NCBI RefSeq assembly: GCF_016900045.1
Contig: NZ_JACSNP010000020.1
Coordinates: 1 to 33,912 of the forward strand
Length of the DNA: 33,912 nucleotides
From: Fusobacterium mortiferum
GTDB lineage: Bacteria > Fusobacteriota > Fusobacteriia > Fusobacteriales > Fusobacteriaceae
Direction: 5' to 3'
Made by a program: the position numbers and the translations under genes. Shown piece after piece: positions 18,443 to 26,607 of this stretch; the first letter of the stretch is position 1; every line of letters begins with the position of its first letter. The notes under the pieces are model-generated. The model did not search any database. It was not told the origin of the DNA and was given only the letters and a program-made list of their open reading frames with translations.

Positions 18443-21400
18443 ATGAAAAAAAACTTTGTACATCTACATTTACATACTGAGTATAGCCTCCTTGATGGAG
18501 TTGGAAAGATAGATGATTATTTAGATAGGGCTAAAGAGCTAGGAATGCAAGCTATAGCTATAACAGATCATGGAAATCTTTTTGGAGCTTTAGAGTTTTA
18601 TAAAAAGGCGAGAAAAAAAGGAATTAAGCCAATTATAGGAATGGAAGCATATGTATGTGAAAAGGGAATGGAAGATAGAGAGGGAAGAAACTTTCATCTA
18701 ATTCTTTTAGCTAGTGATGATATAGGTTATAGAAATCTTTTAAAGATAAGCTCAGAAAGTTTTATAAGAGGTTTTTATTATAAACCAAGAGTAGATAAAA
18801 CTTATCTAAAAGAGCATAGTAAAGGGCTAATAGCTCTGTCAGCTTGTATGCAGGGAGAGATCTCTAGAAGAGTTATGGATATGGAAAGTGAAAGTGAGAT
18901 AGATAGTGCAGTAGCTGAGTATATAGATATTTTTGGAAGAGAAAATTTTTATATAGAGGTACAAGCTAATGGTATAAAGGAGCAATTTGAGCTAAATGAA
19001 AAATTGTACGACATAGCAAAGAGAAATAATTTAAGTTTAGTGGCTACTAATGATACTCACTATGTAAATGAAGGAGAGCACACACTGCAAGATATTTTAA
19101 TATGTGTTCAAACAGGGGCAAAGCTCTCTGATGAAAAAAGAATGAGAATAGAGACTGAGGAGCTATTTTTAAAGAGTAGAGAGCAGATATTGGAACAACT
19201 AGGTGAAAAGTACTTAGAGGCAATAGATAATACAACAGTTATAGCTGAAAGATGTAATGTGGATATAGAGTTTGGTCATTTCAAATTTCCAAAGTATAAG
19301 ATACCAAGTTGCGTAAAAACTATAGAGGCTTTTTTAAGAAAGTTAGTATATTTTGGCTTATCTAAGAGATATCCTCATGGACTTACTCAAAGTATAGTGG
19401 AAAGAGTGGAGTATGAATTAGGGATAATTGAAAAAATGGGATATGCTGGTTATTTCGTAGTAGTGTGGGATTTTATAGATTTTGCTAGAAGAAAGAATAT
19501 TCCTATTGGACCAGGGAGAGGATCTGCAGCAGGAAGTTTGATAGCCTATGCACTGGGGATAACACAGTTAGATCCATTAAAATATAATCTTATCTTTGAA
19601 AGATTTTTGAATCCAGAGAGAATATCAATGCCAGATATAGATATAGATATATGTCAAGAAAGAAGACAAGAGGTAATAGACTATGTTATAGAGAAGTATG
19701 GAGCTGATAAGGTAGCTCAGATTATTACCTTTGGAACATTGAAGGCAAGAGCTGCAATTCGGGATGTAGGTAGAGTTTTAAATACTCCACTTTCAAAGAT
19801 AGATGCAGTGGCTAAGCTCATTCCTTTTAATGTAAATATAAAGCAAGCTCTAGAGAGTGTTGATGAGTTTAGGAAACAGTATCTTGAGGATAGAGAGATA
19901 CAGAGAGTGATAGATATTTCCTCAAAAATAGAGAATAAGGTAAGACACGCTTCTGTCCATGCAGCAGGAATAGTTATAACAAAGGATCCTCTTACAGATG
20001 TAGTACCACTCTATTGTGATACAAAAAATAAAGTTGTATCTACACAGTATCAGATGAAAGAGCTAGAAGAGTTAGGGCTTCTAAAAATGGATTTTTTAGG
20101 ACTTAGAAATTTAACTAACCTTCAAAGAACAATTGATTATATAAAAGAGGATTTAGGTATAGAGATAAAATTAGAAGATATTCCACTAAATTCTAAAAAG
20201 GTTTATGAATTACTTTCAAGAGGAGATACCTCTGGTGTTTTCCAAATGGAATCAATAGGAATTAGAAAAATATTAGTAAAATTAAAACCTGATAAATTTG
20301 AAGATATAATCGCCCTATTAGCTTTGTATAGACCGGGACCTCTTGGCTCTGGAATGGTAGATGACTTTATAAATGGAAAAAATGGTATTACTGAGATAAG
20401 ATATCCACACCCATCATTAGAGGAGACTCTTAAGGAAACATATGGAGTAATACTTTATCAAGAACAAGTAATGAAGATAGCTAATATAATGGCTGGATAT
20501 TCATTAGGAGAAGCAGATCTGCTTAGAAGAGCTATGGGAAAGAAAAATATTCAAATAATGGAAGAGAATAGAGAGAAATTTATTACTCGTTCAATAGCTA
20601 ATGGATACAGTGAAGAGAAAGCTTTTGAGATGTTTGAATTAATAGATAAATTTGCTGGTTATGGATTTAATAAATCTCACTCAGCTGCCTATGCTTTGAT
20701 AGCTTACTGGACAGCATATTTTAAAGCTCACTATATGAAACATTACTATGCTGCTCTTATGACATCAGAGATGGCTCATATAGAGGATATAGCTTACTAT
20801 GTAGAGGATGCAAAGATACATAATTTAAAATTACATCTTCCAGATGTAAATAGGGCTACATCTAAATTTATTGTAGATAAGGATGGAATAATCTTTTCTC
20901 TAGCAGCTATAAAAAATGTAGGAGAGGGAGTAGCTGAAAAAATATTGGAAGAGTATAATGAGAATGGGGAGTATAAAAATCTAGAAGATTTTGTAGTGAG
21001 AACTAAAAAATATGGACTGAATAAAAAAGCTCTAGAGTCTTTAATATTATCTGGTGCTTTAGATGGACTTCCTGGAAATAGAAGACAAAAATTTGAGTCT
21101 GTAGATAAGATAATGGACTATGCTAATAGAAAGATAAAAGAAGATGATATTCAACAGATGAATCTTTTTGGAGAAGCAAAATCATCATTGGGAGTTTTTA
21201 CTCTACCTCAAGTAAATGAATACTCTTTAGATGAGTTATTAGCAAAAGAGAAGGAGTATTTAGGTTTCTATTTTAGTGCTCATCCACTAGATAATTACAG
21301 AAAAATGATAAAAATATTTAGACTTTCAACAATAAATGAGATAAAAGAGGAAAAAACTACACAAATTTTTAAAACTTATGGTATACTAAGAGATGTGAAA

Positions 21401-21859
21401 AAAATAGTAACAAAAAATTCTGGACAAATAATGGGAGTTTTTGAATTAGAAGATTACTTTGATAAGATATCTTGTGTACTATTCCCAAGAGATTATGAAA
21501 GTAGCTCTCATATACTTTTGGAAGGAAAACCTGTATATATAGAGGGAAGTTTACAAGTCGATTATTTTAAGGGAGAAGAGAATAAAAAATTAATTGTTAG
21601 AAAGATAAAATTTTTAGATGATATAGTGAGAGAGAGAAACTTAAAACTGTATATATTAATGGTTGAAGAGGATAGAGAGAAATTTAGTAGGTTAAAAGAG
21701 ATTTTAGCAAATTCAGTCGGAGATGTACCAGTTTTCTTTGCTATAAAGGATAGCAATCATAAAGAGATTAAAAAGAGTAGATATAGTGTGAATCCCGATA
21801 GACTTTTCTTAGAAGAGATAACTCAACTGATGGGAGAAGAGAGGATAACTATAAAATAA
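18443..21859 (+). CDS. dnaE: DNA polymerase III subunit alpha (DnaE type)
   Basis: The 1138-residue replicative polymerase lies within the usual size range of DnaE. The N-terminal PHP domain starts at HLHLHTEYSLLDG and keeps its HxH metal motif (H9, H11) and TDHGNLFG. The catalytic core has GPGRGSAAGSLIAYALGI and the acidic cluster PDIDID (D398, D400, D402). A beta-clamp-binding motif QMNLF is at 905-909, and the C-terminal part contains an OB-fold region. AAGGAGGG precedes the start. The intact PHP histidines leave open metal-dependent proofreading, but this is not shown. PolC-type features (an embedded DnaQ exonuclease) are absent. Confidence 0.97.
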   Translation: MKKNFVHLHLHTEYSLLDGVGKIDDYLDRAKELGMQAIAITDHGNLFGALEFYKKARKKGIKPIIGMEAYVCEKGMEDREGRNFHLILLASDDIGYRNLLKISSESFIRGFYYKPRVDKTYLKEHSKGLIALSACMQGEISRRVMDMESESEIDSAVAEYIDIFGRENFYIEVQANGIKEQFELNEKLYDIAKRNNLSLVATNDTHYVNEGEHTLQDILICVQTGAKLSDEKRMRIETEELFLKSREQILEQLGEKYLEAIDNTTVIAERCNVDIEFGHFKFPKYKIPSCVKTIEAFLRKLVYFGLSKRYPHGLTQSIVERVEYELGIIEKMGYAGYFVVVWDFIDFARRKNIPIGPGRGSAAGSLIAYALGITQLDPLKYNLIFERFLNPERISMPDIDIDICQERRQEVIDYVIEKYGADKVAQIITFGTLKARAAIRDVGRVLNTPLSKIDAVAKLIPFNVNIKQALESVDEFRKQYLEDREIQRVIDISSKIENKVRHASVHAAGIVITKDPLTDVVPLYCDTKNKVVSTQYQMKELEELGLLKMDFLGLRNLTNLQRTIDYIKEDLGIEIKLEDIPLNSKKVYELLSRGDTSGVFQMESIGIRKILVKLKPDKFEDIIALLALYRPGPLGSGMVDDFINGKNGITEIRYPHPSLEETLKETYGVILYQEQVMKIANIMAGYSLGEADLLRRAMGKKNIQIMEENREKFITRSIANGYSEEKAFEMFELIDKFAGYGFNKSHSAAYALIAYWTAYFKAHYMKHYYAALMTSEMAHIEDIAYYVEDAKIHNLKLHLPDVNRATSKFIVDKDGIIFSLAAIKNVGEGVAEKILEEYNENGEYKNLEDFVVRTKKYGLNKKALESLILSGALDGLPGNRRQKFESVDKIMDYANRKIKEDDIQQMNLFGEAKSSLGVFTLPQVNEYSLDELLAKEKEYLGFYFSAHPLDNYRKMIKIFRLSTINEIKEEKTTQIFKTYGILRDVKKIVTKNSGQIMGVFELEDYFDKISCVLFPRDYESSSHILLEGKPVYIEGSLQVDYFKGEENKKLIVRKIKFLDDIVRERNLKLYILMVEEDREKFSRLKEILANSVGDVPVFFAIKDSNHKEIKKSRYSVNPDRLFLEEITQLMGEERITIK

Positions 21860-21874
21860 CGTATGTAATTTTTA

Positions 21875-21903
21875 TTGAAATATAGCTTAGTTAGTGGTAA
21901 AAT
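21875..21903 (+). promoter_or_regulatory. Promoter for the accB-like gene cluster
   Basis: TTGAAA (21875-21880) and TAAAAT (21898-21903) are separated by 17 bases, with an extended -10 TGG directly ahead (21895-21897). The accB-like start at 21927 lies 24 bases past the -10. No long leader and no obvious FapR or BirA palindrome is visible. Confidence 0.7.
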
Positions 21904-21926
21904 ATATAAAAAATAAGGAGGAATTT

Positions 21927-22352
21927 ATGAAAGGTGATATAAATACTATTGAAGAGTTAATGAAAATTCTTCAAGAAAAAAACTTGACTGAGATATCATA
22001 TGAAACATCTGAAATAAAAATAAACATAAAAGGGTCGTTACAACCAGAGAAAAAACAAGTAGCTCCAAAGAAAGCTGAAGCTGTAAAAGAGGAGAAAAAG
22101 AAGGAAGTAACAAATTGTAAAGATGTAGTTTCAGAGCATATAGGAAGATATACTTATGTAAAGAAAGATGGAACTCCAATAATAGAAGTAGGACAAGAGA
22201 TAAAGGCTGGACAAGAGCTAGGAAGTGTAATAGCTGTAGGAGTAGCTTTACCAGTAGTTGCTAAGTTTTCAGGAAAAATAGAAGAGATATATATAGAAAA
22301 TGGTAAGCCAGTAGATTATGGAAGACCATTAATAAAAGTAAAGATTTCATAA
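21927..22352 (+). CDS. AccB-like protein lacking the biotin-accepting lysine
   Basis: A 141-residue homolog of the biotin carboxyl carrier protein of acetyl-CoA carboxylase. The N-terminal segment (INTIEELMKILQEKNLTEI, residues 5-23) is AccB-like. A Lys/Glu-rich linker spans 40-62, and a biotinyl/lipoyl-type domain covers about 70-141. The domain aligns without gaps to E. coli AccB through IEVGQ, SG and ENGKPVDYGRPL, but the EAMK hairpin reads IAVG: G105 (codon GGA at 22239-22241) stands where lysine carries biotin. Normal biotinylation of this domain is therefore not possible. Start chosen at ATG 21927, behind AAGGAGG. AccC begins 31 bases downstream. It could be a structural or regulatory AccB paralog. 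Confidence 0.88.
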   Translation: MKGDINTIEELMKILQEKNLTEISYETSEIKINIKGSLQPEKKQVAPKKAEAVKEEKKKEVTNCKDVVSEHIGRYTYVKKDGTPIIEVGQEIKAGQELGSVIAVGVALPVVAKFSGKIEEIYIENGKPVDYGRPLIKVKIS

Positions 22353-22383
22353 TCAAATTCTTGGATTATCAGGAGGAAAATAA

Positions 22384-23730
22384 ATGTTTAAAAAAATACT
22401 TATTGCAAATAGAGGAGAGATAGCTGTAAGAGTAATCAGAGCAGCTAAGGAATTAGGAATAAAAACAGTTGCTGTATACTCTGAAGCAGATAAAGAGAGC
22501 TTACATGTAAGATTAGCTGATGAAGCTGTATGTATAGGAGGAGTATCAAGTACAGAATCATACTTAAAAGTACCTAATATAATAGCTGCAGCTGAGATAA
22601 CAGGAGCAGATGCAATTCACCCAGGATATGGATTTTTATCAGAGAATGCTAAATTTGCTTCAATATGTGAGGAGCACAATATTACTTTCATAGGACCTAG
22701 ACCAGAGTGTATCACAAAGATGGGAGATAAAGCTACAGCAAGAGCAACAGCTATAGCTAATAATGTACCACTAACAAATGGAACTGGAATAGTAAGAAGT
22801 ATATCAGAAGCTAAAAAAGAGGTAAATGAGAGAATAACATATCCAGTAATGATCAAAGCCACTGCTGGTGGTGGAGGAAAGGGTATGAGAATAGCTAGAA
22901 ATGATGAGGAATTAGAACTTAACATAGTAGCAGCTCAAACTGAAGCTGGAGCAGCTTTTGGAAACCCAGATGTATATATAGAAAAATTTATAGAAAATCC
23001 TAGACATATAGAGATTCAAGTTTTAGGAGATAAACATGGAAATGTTATCTATTTAGGAGAGAGAGATTGCTCTATTCAAAGAAGACATCAAAAACTTATA
23101 GAGGAAGCACCATCATTCTCTTTACCTTTTGAAGTTAGAAAAGCTATGGGAGAGGCAGCAGTAACACTAGCTAAGGCTATAAATTATGACTCAGCTGGGA
23201 CTTTAGAGTTTTTAGTGGATAAGGATAATAAATTCTATTTTATGGAAATGAATACAAGAGTTCAGGTAGAACATACTGTAACTGAGATGGTAACAGGATT
23301 AGACATTATAAAACTACAAATTCAAATAGCTTATGGAGCAAAATTAAATATAACTCAAGATGATATTCAACTTTTTGGACATGCTATTGAGTGTAGAATA
23401 AATGCAGAGGATCCAAGTAATAACTTCTTACCTTCACCAGGTGTATTGACAAAATATATAGTTCCTGGAGGAAATGGAGTTAGAGTTGACTCTCACTCAT
23501 ATCAAGGGTATGAAATCAGTCCATACTATGATTCTATGATAGGAAAGCTTATAACTTTTGGAATCAATAGAGAGGAAGCTATAGCTAAGATGAAAAGAGC
23601 TTTAAGTGAGTATATAATTGAGGGAATAGATACAACTATACCTTTCCACTTAGAGGTTTTAAATAATGAGCTTTATTTAGCTGGAAAAACTTCAACAAAT
23701 TTTATTGAAGAAAATTTTTCAAAAAAATAA
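22384..23730 (+). CDS. accC: Biotin carboxylase
   Basis: The 448-residue ATP-grasp enzyme carboxylates biotin with bicarbonate and ATP. Conserved positions are present: GDKATAR (K116), [13 protein letters not shown] (K158 and glycine loop), H208, [12 protein letters not shown] (K237), E275, and [11 protein letters not shown] (E288, N290, R292). The length matches AccC and it carries no fused carrier domain. AGGAGG precedes the start. With the only nearby carrier lacking its lysine, AccC must use a carrier encoded elsewhere or an unusual acceptor. AccA, AccD and decarboxylase subunits are not in the window. The family also includes carboxylases of other biotin enzymes. Confidence 0.95.
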   Translation: MFKKILIANRGEIAVRVIRAAKELGIKTVAVYSEADKESLHVRLADEAVCIGGVSSTESYLKVPNIIAAAEITGADAIHPGYGFLSENAKFASICEEHNITFIGPRPECITKMGDKATARATAIANNVPLTNGTGIVRSISEAKKEVNERITYPVMIKATAGGGGKGMRIARNDEELELNIVAAQTEAGAAFGNPDVYIEKFIENPRHIEIQVLGDKHGNVIYLGERDCSIQRRHQKLIEEAPSFSLPFEVRKAMGEAAVTLAKAINYDSAGTLEFLVDKDNKFYFMEMNTRVQVEHTVTEMVTGLDIIKLQIQIAYGAKLNITQDDIQLFGHAIECRINAEDPSNNFLPSPGVLTKYIVPGGNGVRVDSHSYQGYEISPYYDSMIGKLITFGINREEAIAKMKRALSEYIIEGIDTTIPFHLEVLNNELYLAGKTSTNFIEENFSKK

Positions 23731-23751
23731 TTTTATAAATAGTAGTTTTTT

Positions 23752-23778
23752 TTGAAAAAATTAGGTATAATATATAAT
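23752..23778 (+). promoter_or_regulatory. Possible internal promoter before the Asp23-family gene
   Basis: TTGAAA (23752-23757) and TATAAT (23773-23778) lie upstream of the Asp23 gene with a short 15-base spacer. A second TATAAT overlaps at 23766-23771. The region is very A+T-rich, so this is tentative. Read-through from the accB promoter is also possible. Confidence 0.35.
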
Positions 23779-23803
23779 AGAAGATTACACGGAGGTGTTA
23801 CAA

Positions 23804-24181
23804 ATGAGCGAATTAGGAAATATAAGAATATCTGATGATGTAGTAAAAACAATAGCAGCTAAGGCAGCTTCAGATGTAGAAGGTGTTTATAAATTAGCTG
23901 GTGGTGTAGCTGATGAAGTTAGCAAAATTTTAGGAAAGAAAAGACCTACAAATGGGGTAAAGGTAGAAGTAGGAGAAAAAGAGTGTAGCATTGAAATATT
24001 TATCGTTGTAGAATATGGATACCTTATCTCTGAGGTTGCTCATGATGTACAAAAATCAGTTTTAAAAGCTGTATCTGAATTGAGTGGGCTAAAAGTAGTA
24101 GAAGTAAATGTGTATGTTCAAGATGTAAAAATTAGAGCTGAAGAGACTTCTGAAGAGGAAGAGGAAGGTTTAGAAGCGTAA
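23804..24181 (+). CDS. Asp23/Gls24-family protein, YqhY-like
   Basis: A 125-residue cytosolic Asp23-family protein: GNIRISDDVVKTIAAKAASDVEGVYKLAG at the N-terminus and VEYGYLISEVAHDVQKSVLKAVSELSGLKVVEVNVYVQDVKI toward the C-terminus, with an acidic tail. I chose ATG 23804 because GGAGG (23791-23795) is 8 bases upstream; a GTG at 23795 falls inside that site. The position between accC and nusB matches B. subtilis yqhY, which has been linked to control of acetyl-CoA carboxylase. The next gene is amaP, whose product anchors Asp23 at the membrane in staphylococci. Either role is possible. Confidence 0.9.
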   Translation: MSELGNIRISDDVVKTIAAKAASDVEGVYKLAGGVADEVSKILGKKRPTNGVKVEVGEKECSIEIFIVVEYGYLISEVAHDVQKSVLKAVSELSGLKVVEVNVYVQDVKIRAEETSEEEEEGLEA

Positions 24182-24186
24182 CTCCA

Positions 24187-24210
24187 TAGAGGTGTTGAAA
24201 GGCACCTCTA
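24187..24210 (+). promoter_or_regulatory. Hairpin between the Asp23-family gene and amaP
   Basis: A perfect 8-bp stem, TAGAGGTG (24187-24194) with CACCTCTA (24203-24210), has an 8-base loop and is followed by ATCTTTTATT. It may act as a partial terminator or RNA-stabilising element, making the Asp23-family message more abundant than amaP. amaP starts 25 bases further on with no clear promoter of its own. Confidence 0.6.
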
Positions 24211-24234
24211 ATCTTTTATTATAGGTGGTATTTT

Positions 24235-24759
24235 ATGATTAAAAAAATAATTTTCTTTTTTGCATGGTTAGGTATATTTTTATTATCAATAACGGGGATT
24301 GTATATGTGACTATACCAACATATATTGTGCAGTTTAATACTTATATAGGAACATTGAGCTATGATCTAGTAGTTTTTATTATATCTGTTATTTATTTTG
24401 TTATATCTATATTAAAATTTTTATCTCTATTTGAAAGAACGAAGGATTATGAGATAAAAACAGAGGATGGAATAGTTTATATCTCTTCTGCTTCTGTAAC
24501 AAGTTTTATAAGAGAGCTTTTATCTAAAGATAAAGAGATTTCAAATATAAGAGTAGAAACTTCTAAAAAAGGAAGAAAATTCAATATAAGAGTGAGACTT
24601 GATATGTTATCTAACGGAAATATATCTGGAAAATCATCTTCAATTCAAAATGAGATAAAAAGTAAATTAGCTGATAAAATGGGACTAGAGGTAGGGGCTA
24701 TTGAGGTAAAAATCTCTAAATTAGCTGTAAAATCTACTGAAAACCATATAGATGAATAG
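24235..24759 (+). CDS. amaP: Alkaline shock response membrane anchor protein AmaP
   Basis: A 174-residue protein with two N-terminal membrane helices (about residues 4-26 and 42-65) and a cytosolic C-terminal half containing EDGIVYISSASVTSFIRELLSK and a GLEVGAIEVKISKL ending. This matches AmaP, which in Staphylococcus holds Asp23 at the membrane. It is followed 11 bases later by a DUF2273 gene, the usual third partner. In a diderm bacterium the job of this module at the inner membrane is not established; envelope-stress sensing or lipid-supply control are both possible. Confidence 0.85.
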   Translation: MIKKIIFFFAWLGIFLLSITGIVYVTIPTYIVQFNTYIGTLSYDLVVFIISVIYFVISILKFLSLFERTKDYEIKTEDGIVYISSASVTSFIRELLSKDKEISNIRVETSKKGRKFNIRVRLDMLSNGNISGKSSSIQNEIKSKLADKMGLEVGAIEVKISKLAVKSTENHIDE

Positions 24760-24770
24760 GAGAGAGATAT

Positions 24771-24992
24771 ATGTTAGATGAAATTATAGCAAATCTTATT
24801 TTAAATAGAAAAAGATATCTTTATGCTTTTACAGGGTTTATATTAGCACTTCTATTAGTAACAGTAGGAATATTTGCAACAGTTTTTATAATATTAGTTA
24901 CAATTTTAGGTTACTGTTTAGGAAGTCCTGTTTTTGTTAAAAAAGTAAAAAAAATTAAAAATATATTGTCTGAAAAATTAAATGAAGAATAG
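24771..24992 (+). CDS. DUF2273-family small membrane protein
   Basis: A 73-residue protein with two adjacent hydrophobic segments (about residues 15-33 and 35-52) followed by a Lys-rich tail VKKVKKIKNILSEKLNEE. Size, topology and the position after amaP match DUF2273, found with asp23/amaP in many Gram-positive bacteria. Its molecular role is unknown. AGGAGAG lies ahead of the ATG, and the gene is 11 bases after amaP and 12 bases before nusB. Confidence 0.8.
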   Translation: MLDEIIANLILNRKRYLYAFTGFILALLLVTVGIFATVFIILVTILGYCLGSPVFVKKVKKIKNILSEKLNEE

Positions 24993-25004
24993 GAAAGGAA
25001 AATA

Positions 25005-25409
25005 ATGAGTAGAAGAGTAGCAAGAGAAGAACTATTTAAATTAGTTTTTGAAAGTGAATTAAAAGAGGAGAGTACAAAAGAGGTATTAGATAACTACCTT
25101 AAAAGAGATGAAGTTCTAACTAATGAAAATGAGTTAGCATTTATAAAAAAATACATGACTGGAATGGCAGAAAATAATGATAGAATATTAGAAACTATCA
25201 ATAATAACATCACAGGATGGAGCTTTGAAAGAATAGGAAATGTTGAAAAGGCACTATTAAAATGTTCTGTATATGAGCTTTTATGTGAAACTACTCCATA
25301 TGAGATAGTTGTTAATGAGGTAGTAGAGTTAGCAAAACTATATGGAGATGAAAAAACTTCTGAATTTGTAAATGGAGTATTAGCTAAGATAATAAACAAC
25401 AAAAAGTAG
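25005..25409 (+). CDS. nusB: Transcription antitermination factor NusB
   Basis: The 134-residue all-helical RNA-binding protein forms the rRNA antitermination complex with NusE (S10). The N-terminal RRVAREELFKLVFESEL is the arginine-rich family start. The C-terminal EKALLKCSVYELL...TPYEIVVNEVVELAKLYGDEKTSEFVNGVLAKI is diagnostic. It ends the accB-to-nusB cluster, with a ribosome site GGAAAGGA just ahead and a terminator after it. The gene order accC, Asp23-family gene, nusB also occurs in B. subtilis. Confidence 0.96.
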   Translation: MSRRVAREELFKLVFESELKEESTKEVLDNYLKRDEVLTNENELAFIKKYMTGMAENNDRILETINNNITGWSFERIGNVEKALLKCSVYELLCETTPYEIVVNEVVELAKLYGDEKTSEFVNGVLAKIINNKK

Positions 25410-25415
25410 TAAAGT

Positions 25416-25474
25416 AATTACACCTTAAAATCTTTTTATAAAGATAGAGGGTGTAATTTTATTTTCTTTTTTTT
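25416..25474 (+). terminator. Terminator after nusB
   Basis: Outer stem AATTACACC (25416-25424) pairs with GGTGTAATT (25450-25458). An inner stem ATCTTT (25430-25435) pairs with AAAGAT (25440-25445). A T-rich tail including T8 follows. Confidence 0.9.
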
Positions 25475-25495
25475 GGATAAAATAGGGAGGTAAAG

Positions 25496-26527
25496 ATGAT
25501 AAGTTTTAAAAATGATTACAGTGAGGGAGCTTTACCAGTAGTAATGGAAGCACTACTAAAAACAAACTTAGAGCAAACAGTGGGGTATGGAGAGGATGAG
25601 TACACAGCCAAAGGGATAGAAGCTGTAAAAAAGAGTATTAAATATGATGATTGTTATGTACGTCTTTTAGTTGGAGGGACTCAAACAAATCTTCTTACAA
25701 TATCACATATATTACGTCCATATGAGGCAGTGATATCAGCTGATACTGGACATATAAGTACCCATGAAGCTGGAGCTATAGAGGCAACTGGACATAAAGT
25801 GATTGAGCTTTTAACAGATGGAAATGGAAAGATAGATGTAGAGATGATAAAGAAGGCATATGAGACTCATAAAAGAGATTTACATATGGTACAGCCTAAG
25901 ATGGTGTATATCTCTAATCCAACTGAATTAGGAACTCTTTATACTAAAGAGGAGTTAATAAATATATCAAATTATTGTAAGGAAGTAGGAATGTATCTAT
26001 ATCTTGATGGAGCAAGAATGGCATCAGCTATAGCTTCTGAAAAAAATGATATTGAATTAAGTGATTACCCTAAATATTGTGATGCTTTTTATTTAGGCGG
26101 AACTAAATGTGGACTTTTATTTGGAGAAGCTTTAGTTATAACAAATAAGAGTTTAGCAGAAGGTTTTTTCTGTAGTACTAAGCAAAAAGGTGCTACTTTA
26201 GCTAAGGGAAGATTATTGGGGATACAGTTTATAGAGTTATTTAAAGATGATAGATATTATCAAGTAGGAAAACACTCGAATAGAATGGCTGATATGTTAA
26301 AAAAAGGAGTTTTAGAGGCTGGCTACAAATTAAAGGTAGATTCCTATACAAATCAACAGTTTTTTATATTTCCAAATAGAGTTATAGAGGAGATTGGAAA
26401 AAAATATAGATATGAGCTTTGGGAAAATATAGATGAAGATAATTCAGTAGTAAGATTTGTTACATCTTGGGCTACAAGAGAAGAGGATGTAAAAAGTTTT
26501 ATAGGGGATTTAAAAAAGATTAAATAA
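25496..26527 (+). CDS. Threonine-aldolase-family PLP enzyme
   Basis: A 343-residue fold-type I PLP enzyme of the low-specificity threonine aldolase / beta-eliminating lyase group, which cleaves L-threonine or allo-threonine to glycine and acetaldehyde. The PLP lysine is in LGGTKCG (K204). The cofactor aspartate lies in YLDGARMASA (D171). The N-terminal NDYSEGALPVVMEAL and GGTQTNLL are also typical. AGGGAGG precedes the start. It is probably a single-gene unit between the nusB terminator and the copper promoter. Related aromatic-amino-acid or other beta-lyases share the fold, so substrate is likely but not certain. Confidence 0.88.
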   Translation: MISFKNDYSEGALPVVMEALLKTNLEQTVGYGEDEYTAKGIEAVKKSIKYDDCYVRLLVGGTQTNLLTISHILRPYEAVISADTGHISTHEAGAIEATGHKVIELLTDGNGKIDVEMIKKAYETHKRDLHMVQPKMVYISNPTELGTLYTKEELINISNYCKEVGMYLYLDGARMASAIASEKNDIELSDYPKYCDAFYLGGTKCGLLFGEALVITNKSLAEGFFCSTKQKGATLAKGRLLGIQFIELFKDDRYYQVGKHSNRMADMLKKGVLEAGYKLKVDSYTNQQFFIFPNRVIEEIGKKYRYELWENIDEDNSVVRFVTSWATREEDVKSFIGDLKKIK

Positions 26528-26530
26528 ATA

Positions 26531-26559
26531 TTGACAAAACTAGTAAAAAATATTAATAT
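26531..26559 (+). promoter_or_regulatory. Promoter of copZ-copA
   Basis: Perfect -35 TTGACA (26531-26536) and -10 TAATAT (26554-26559) are separated by 17 bases. It starts only 4 bases after the threonine-aldolase-family stop. The predicted start site falls inside the palindrome that follows, so repression by blocking initiation is expected. Confidence 0.85.
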
Positions 26560-26561
26560 AG

Positions 26562-26583
26562 ATATAGGGGGGTACCCCTATAT
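26562..26583 (+). promoter_or_regulatory. Probable CsoR-type copper operator
   Basis: A perfect palindrome with 9-base arms, ATATAGGGG (26562-26570) and CCCCTATAT (26575-26583), around GGTA. G-tract/C-tract inverted repeats with A/T flanks are typical of CsoR/RcnR-family operators. No CopY box (TACAnnTGTA) is visible. The site covers the expected copZA start point, and a CsoR-family gene lies just beyond copA. Confidence 0.8.
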
Positions 26584-26607
26584 TTTTATTTGTATGGAGG
26601 TAAATTT

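Noticed and set aside
21894..21926. GTG start giving 11 extra residues on the AccB-like protein
   Set aside because: It begins at the promoter -10 region, upstream of the AAGGAGG ribosome site, which is correctly spaced for ATG 21927.
22201..22300. Frameshift or sequencing error as the reason for the missing biotin lysine
   Set aside because: The frame is open on both sides, flanking motifs (IEVGQ, SG, ENGKPVDYG) are in register and the alignment to BCCP needs no gap, so a simple indel cannot explain IAVG.
23713..23760. Inverted A/T-run pair after accC as a terminator
   Set aside because: The pairing is between A-runs and T-runs only, with no G+C core. Such matches are expected by chance in this base composition.
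26562..26583. Palindrome as an intrinsic terminator for the threonine-aldolase-family gene
   Set aside because: It lies downstream of a perfect -35/-10 pair and is followed by TATTTTTATT rather than a clean T-run. A regulatory operator at the copZA start fits better, though weak termination of read-through cannot be excluded.
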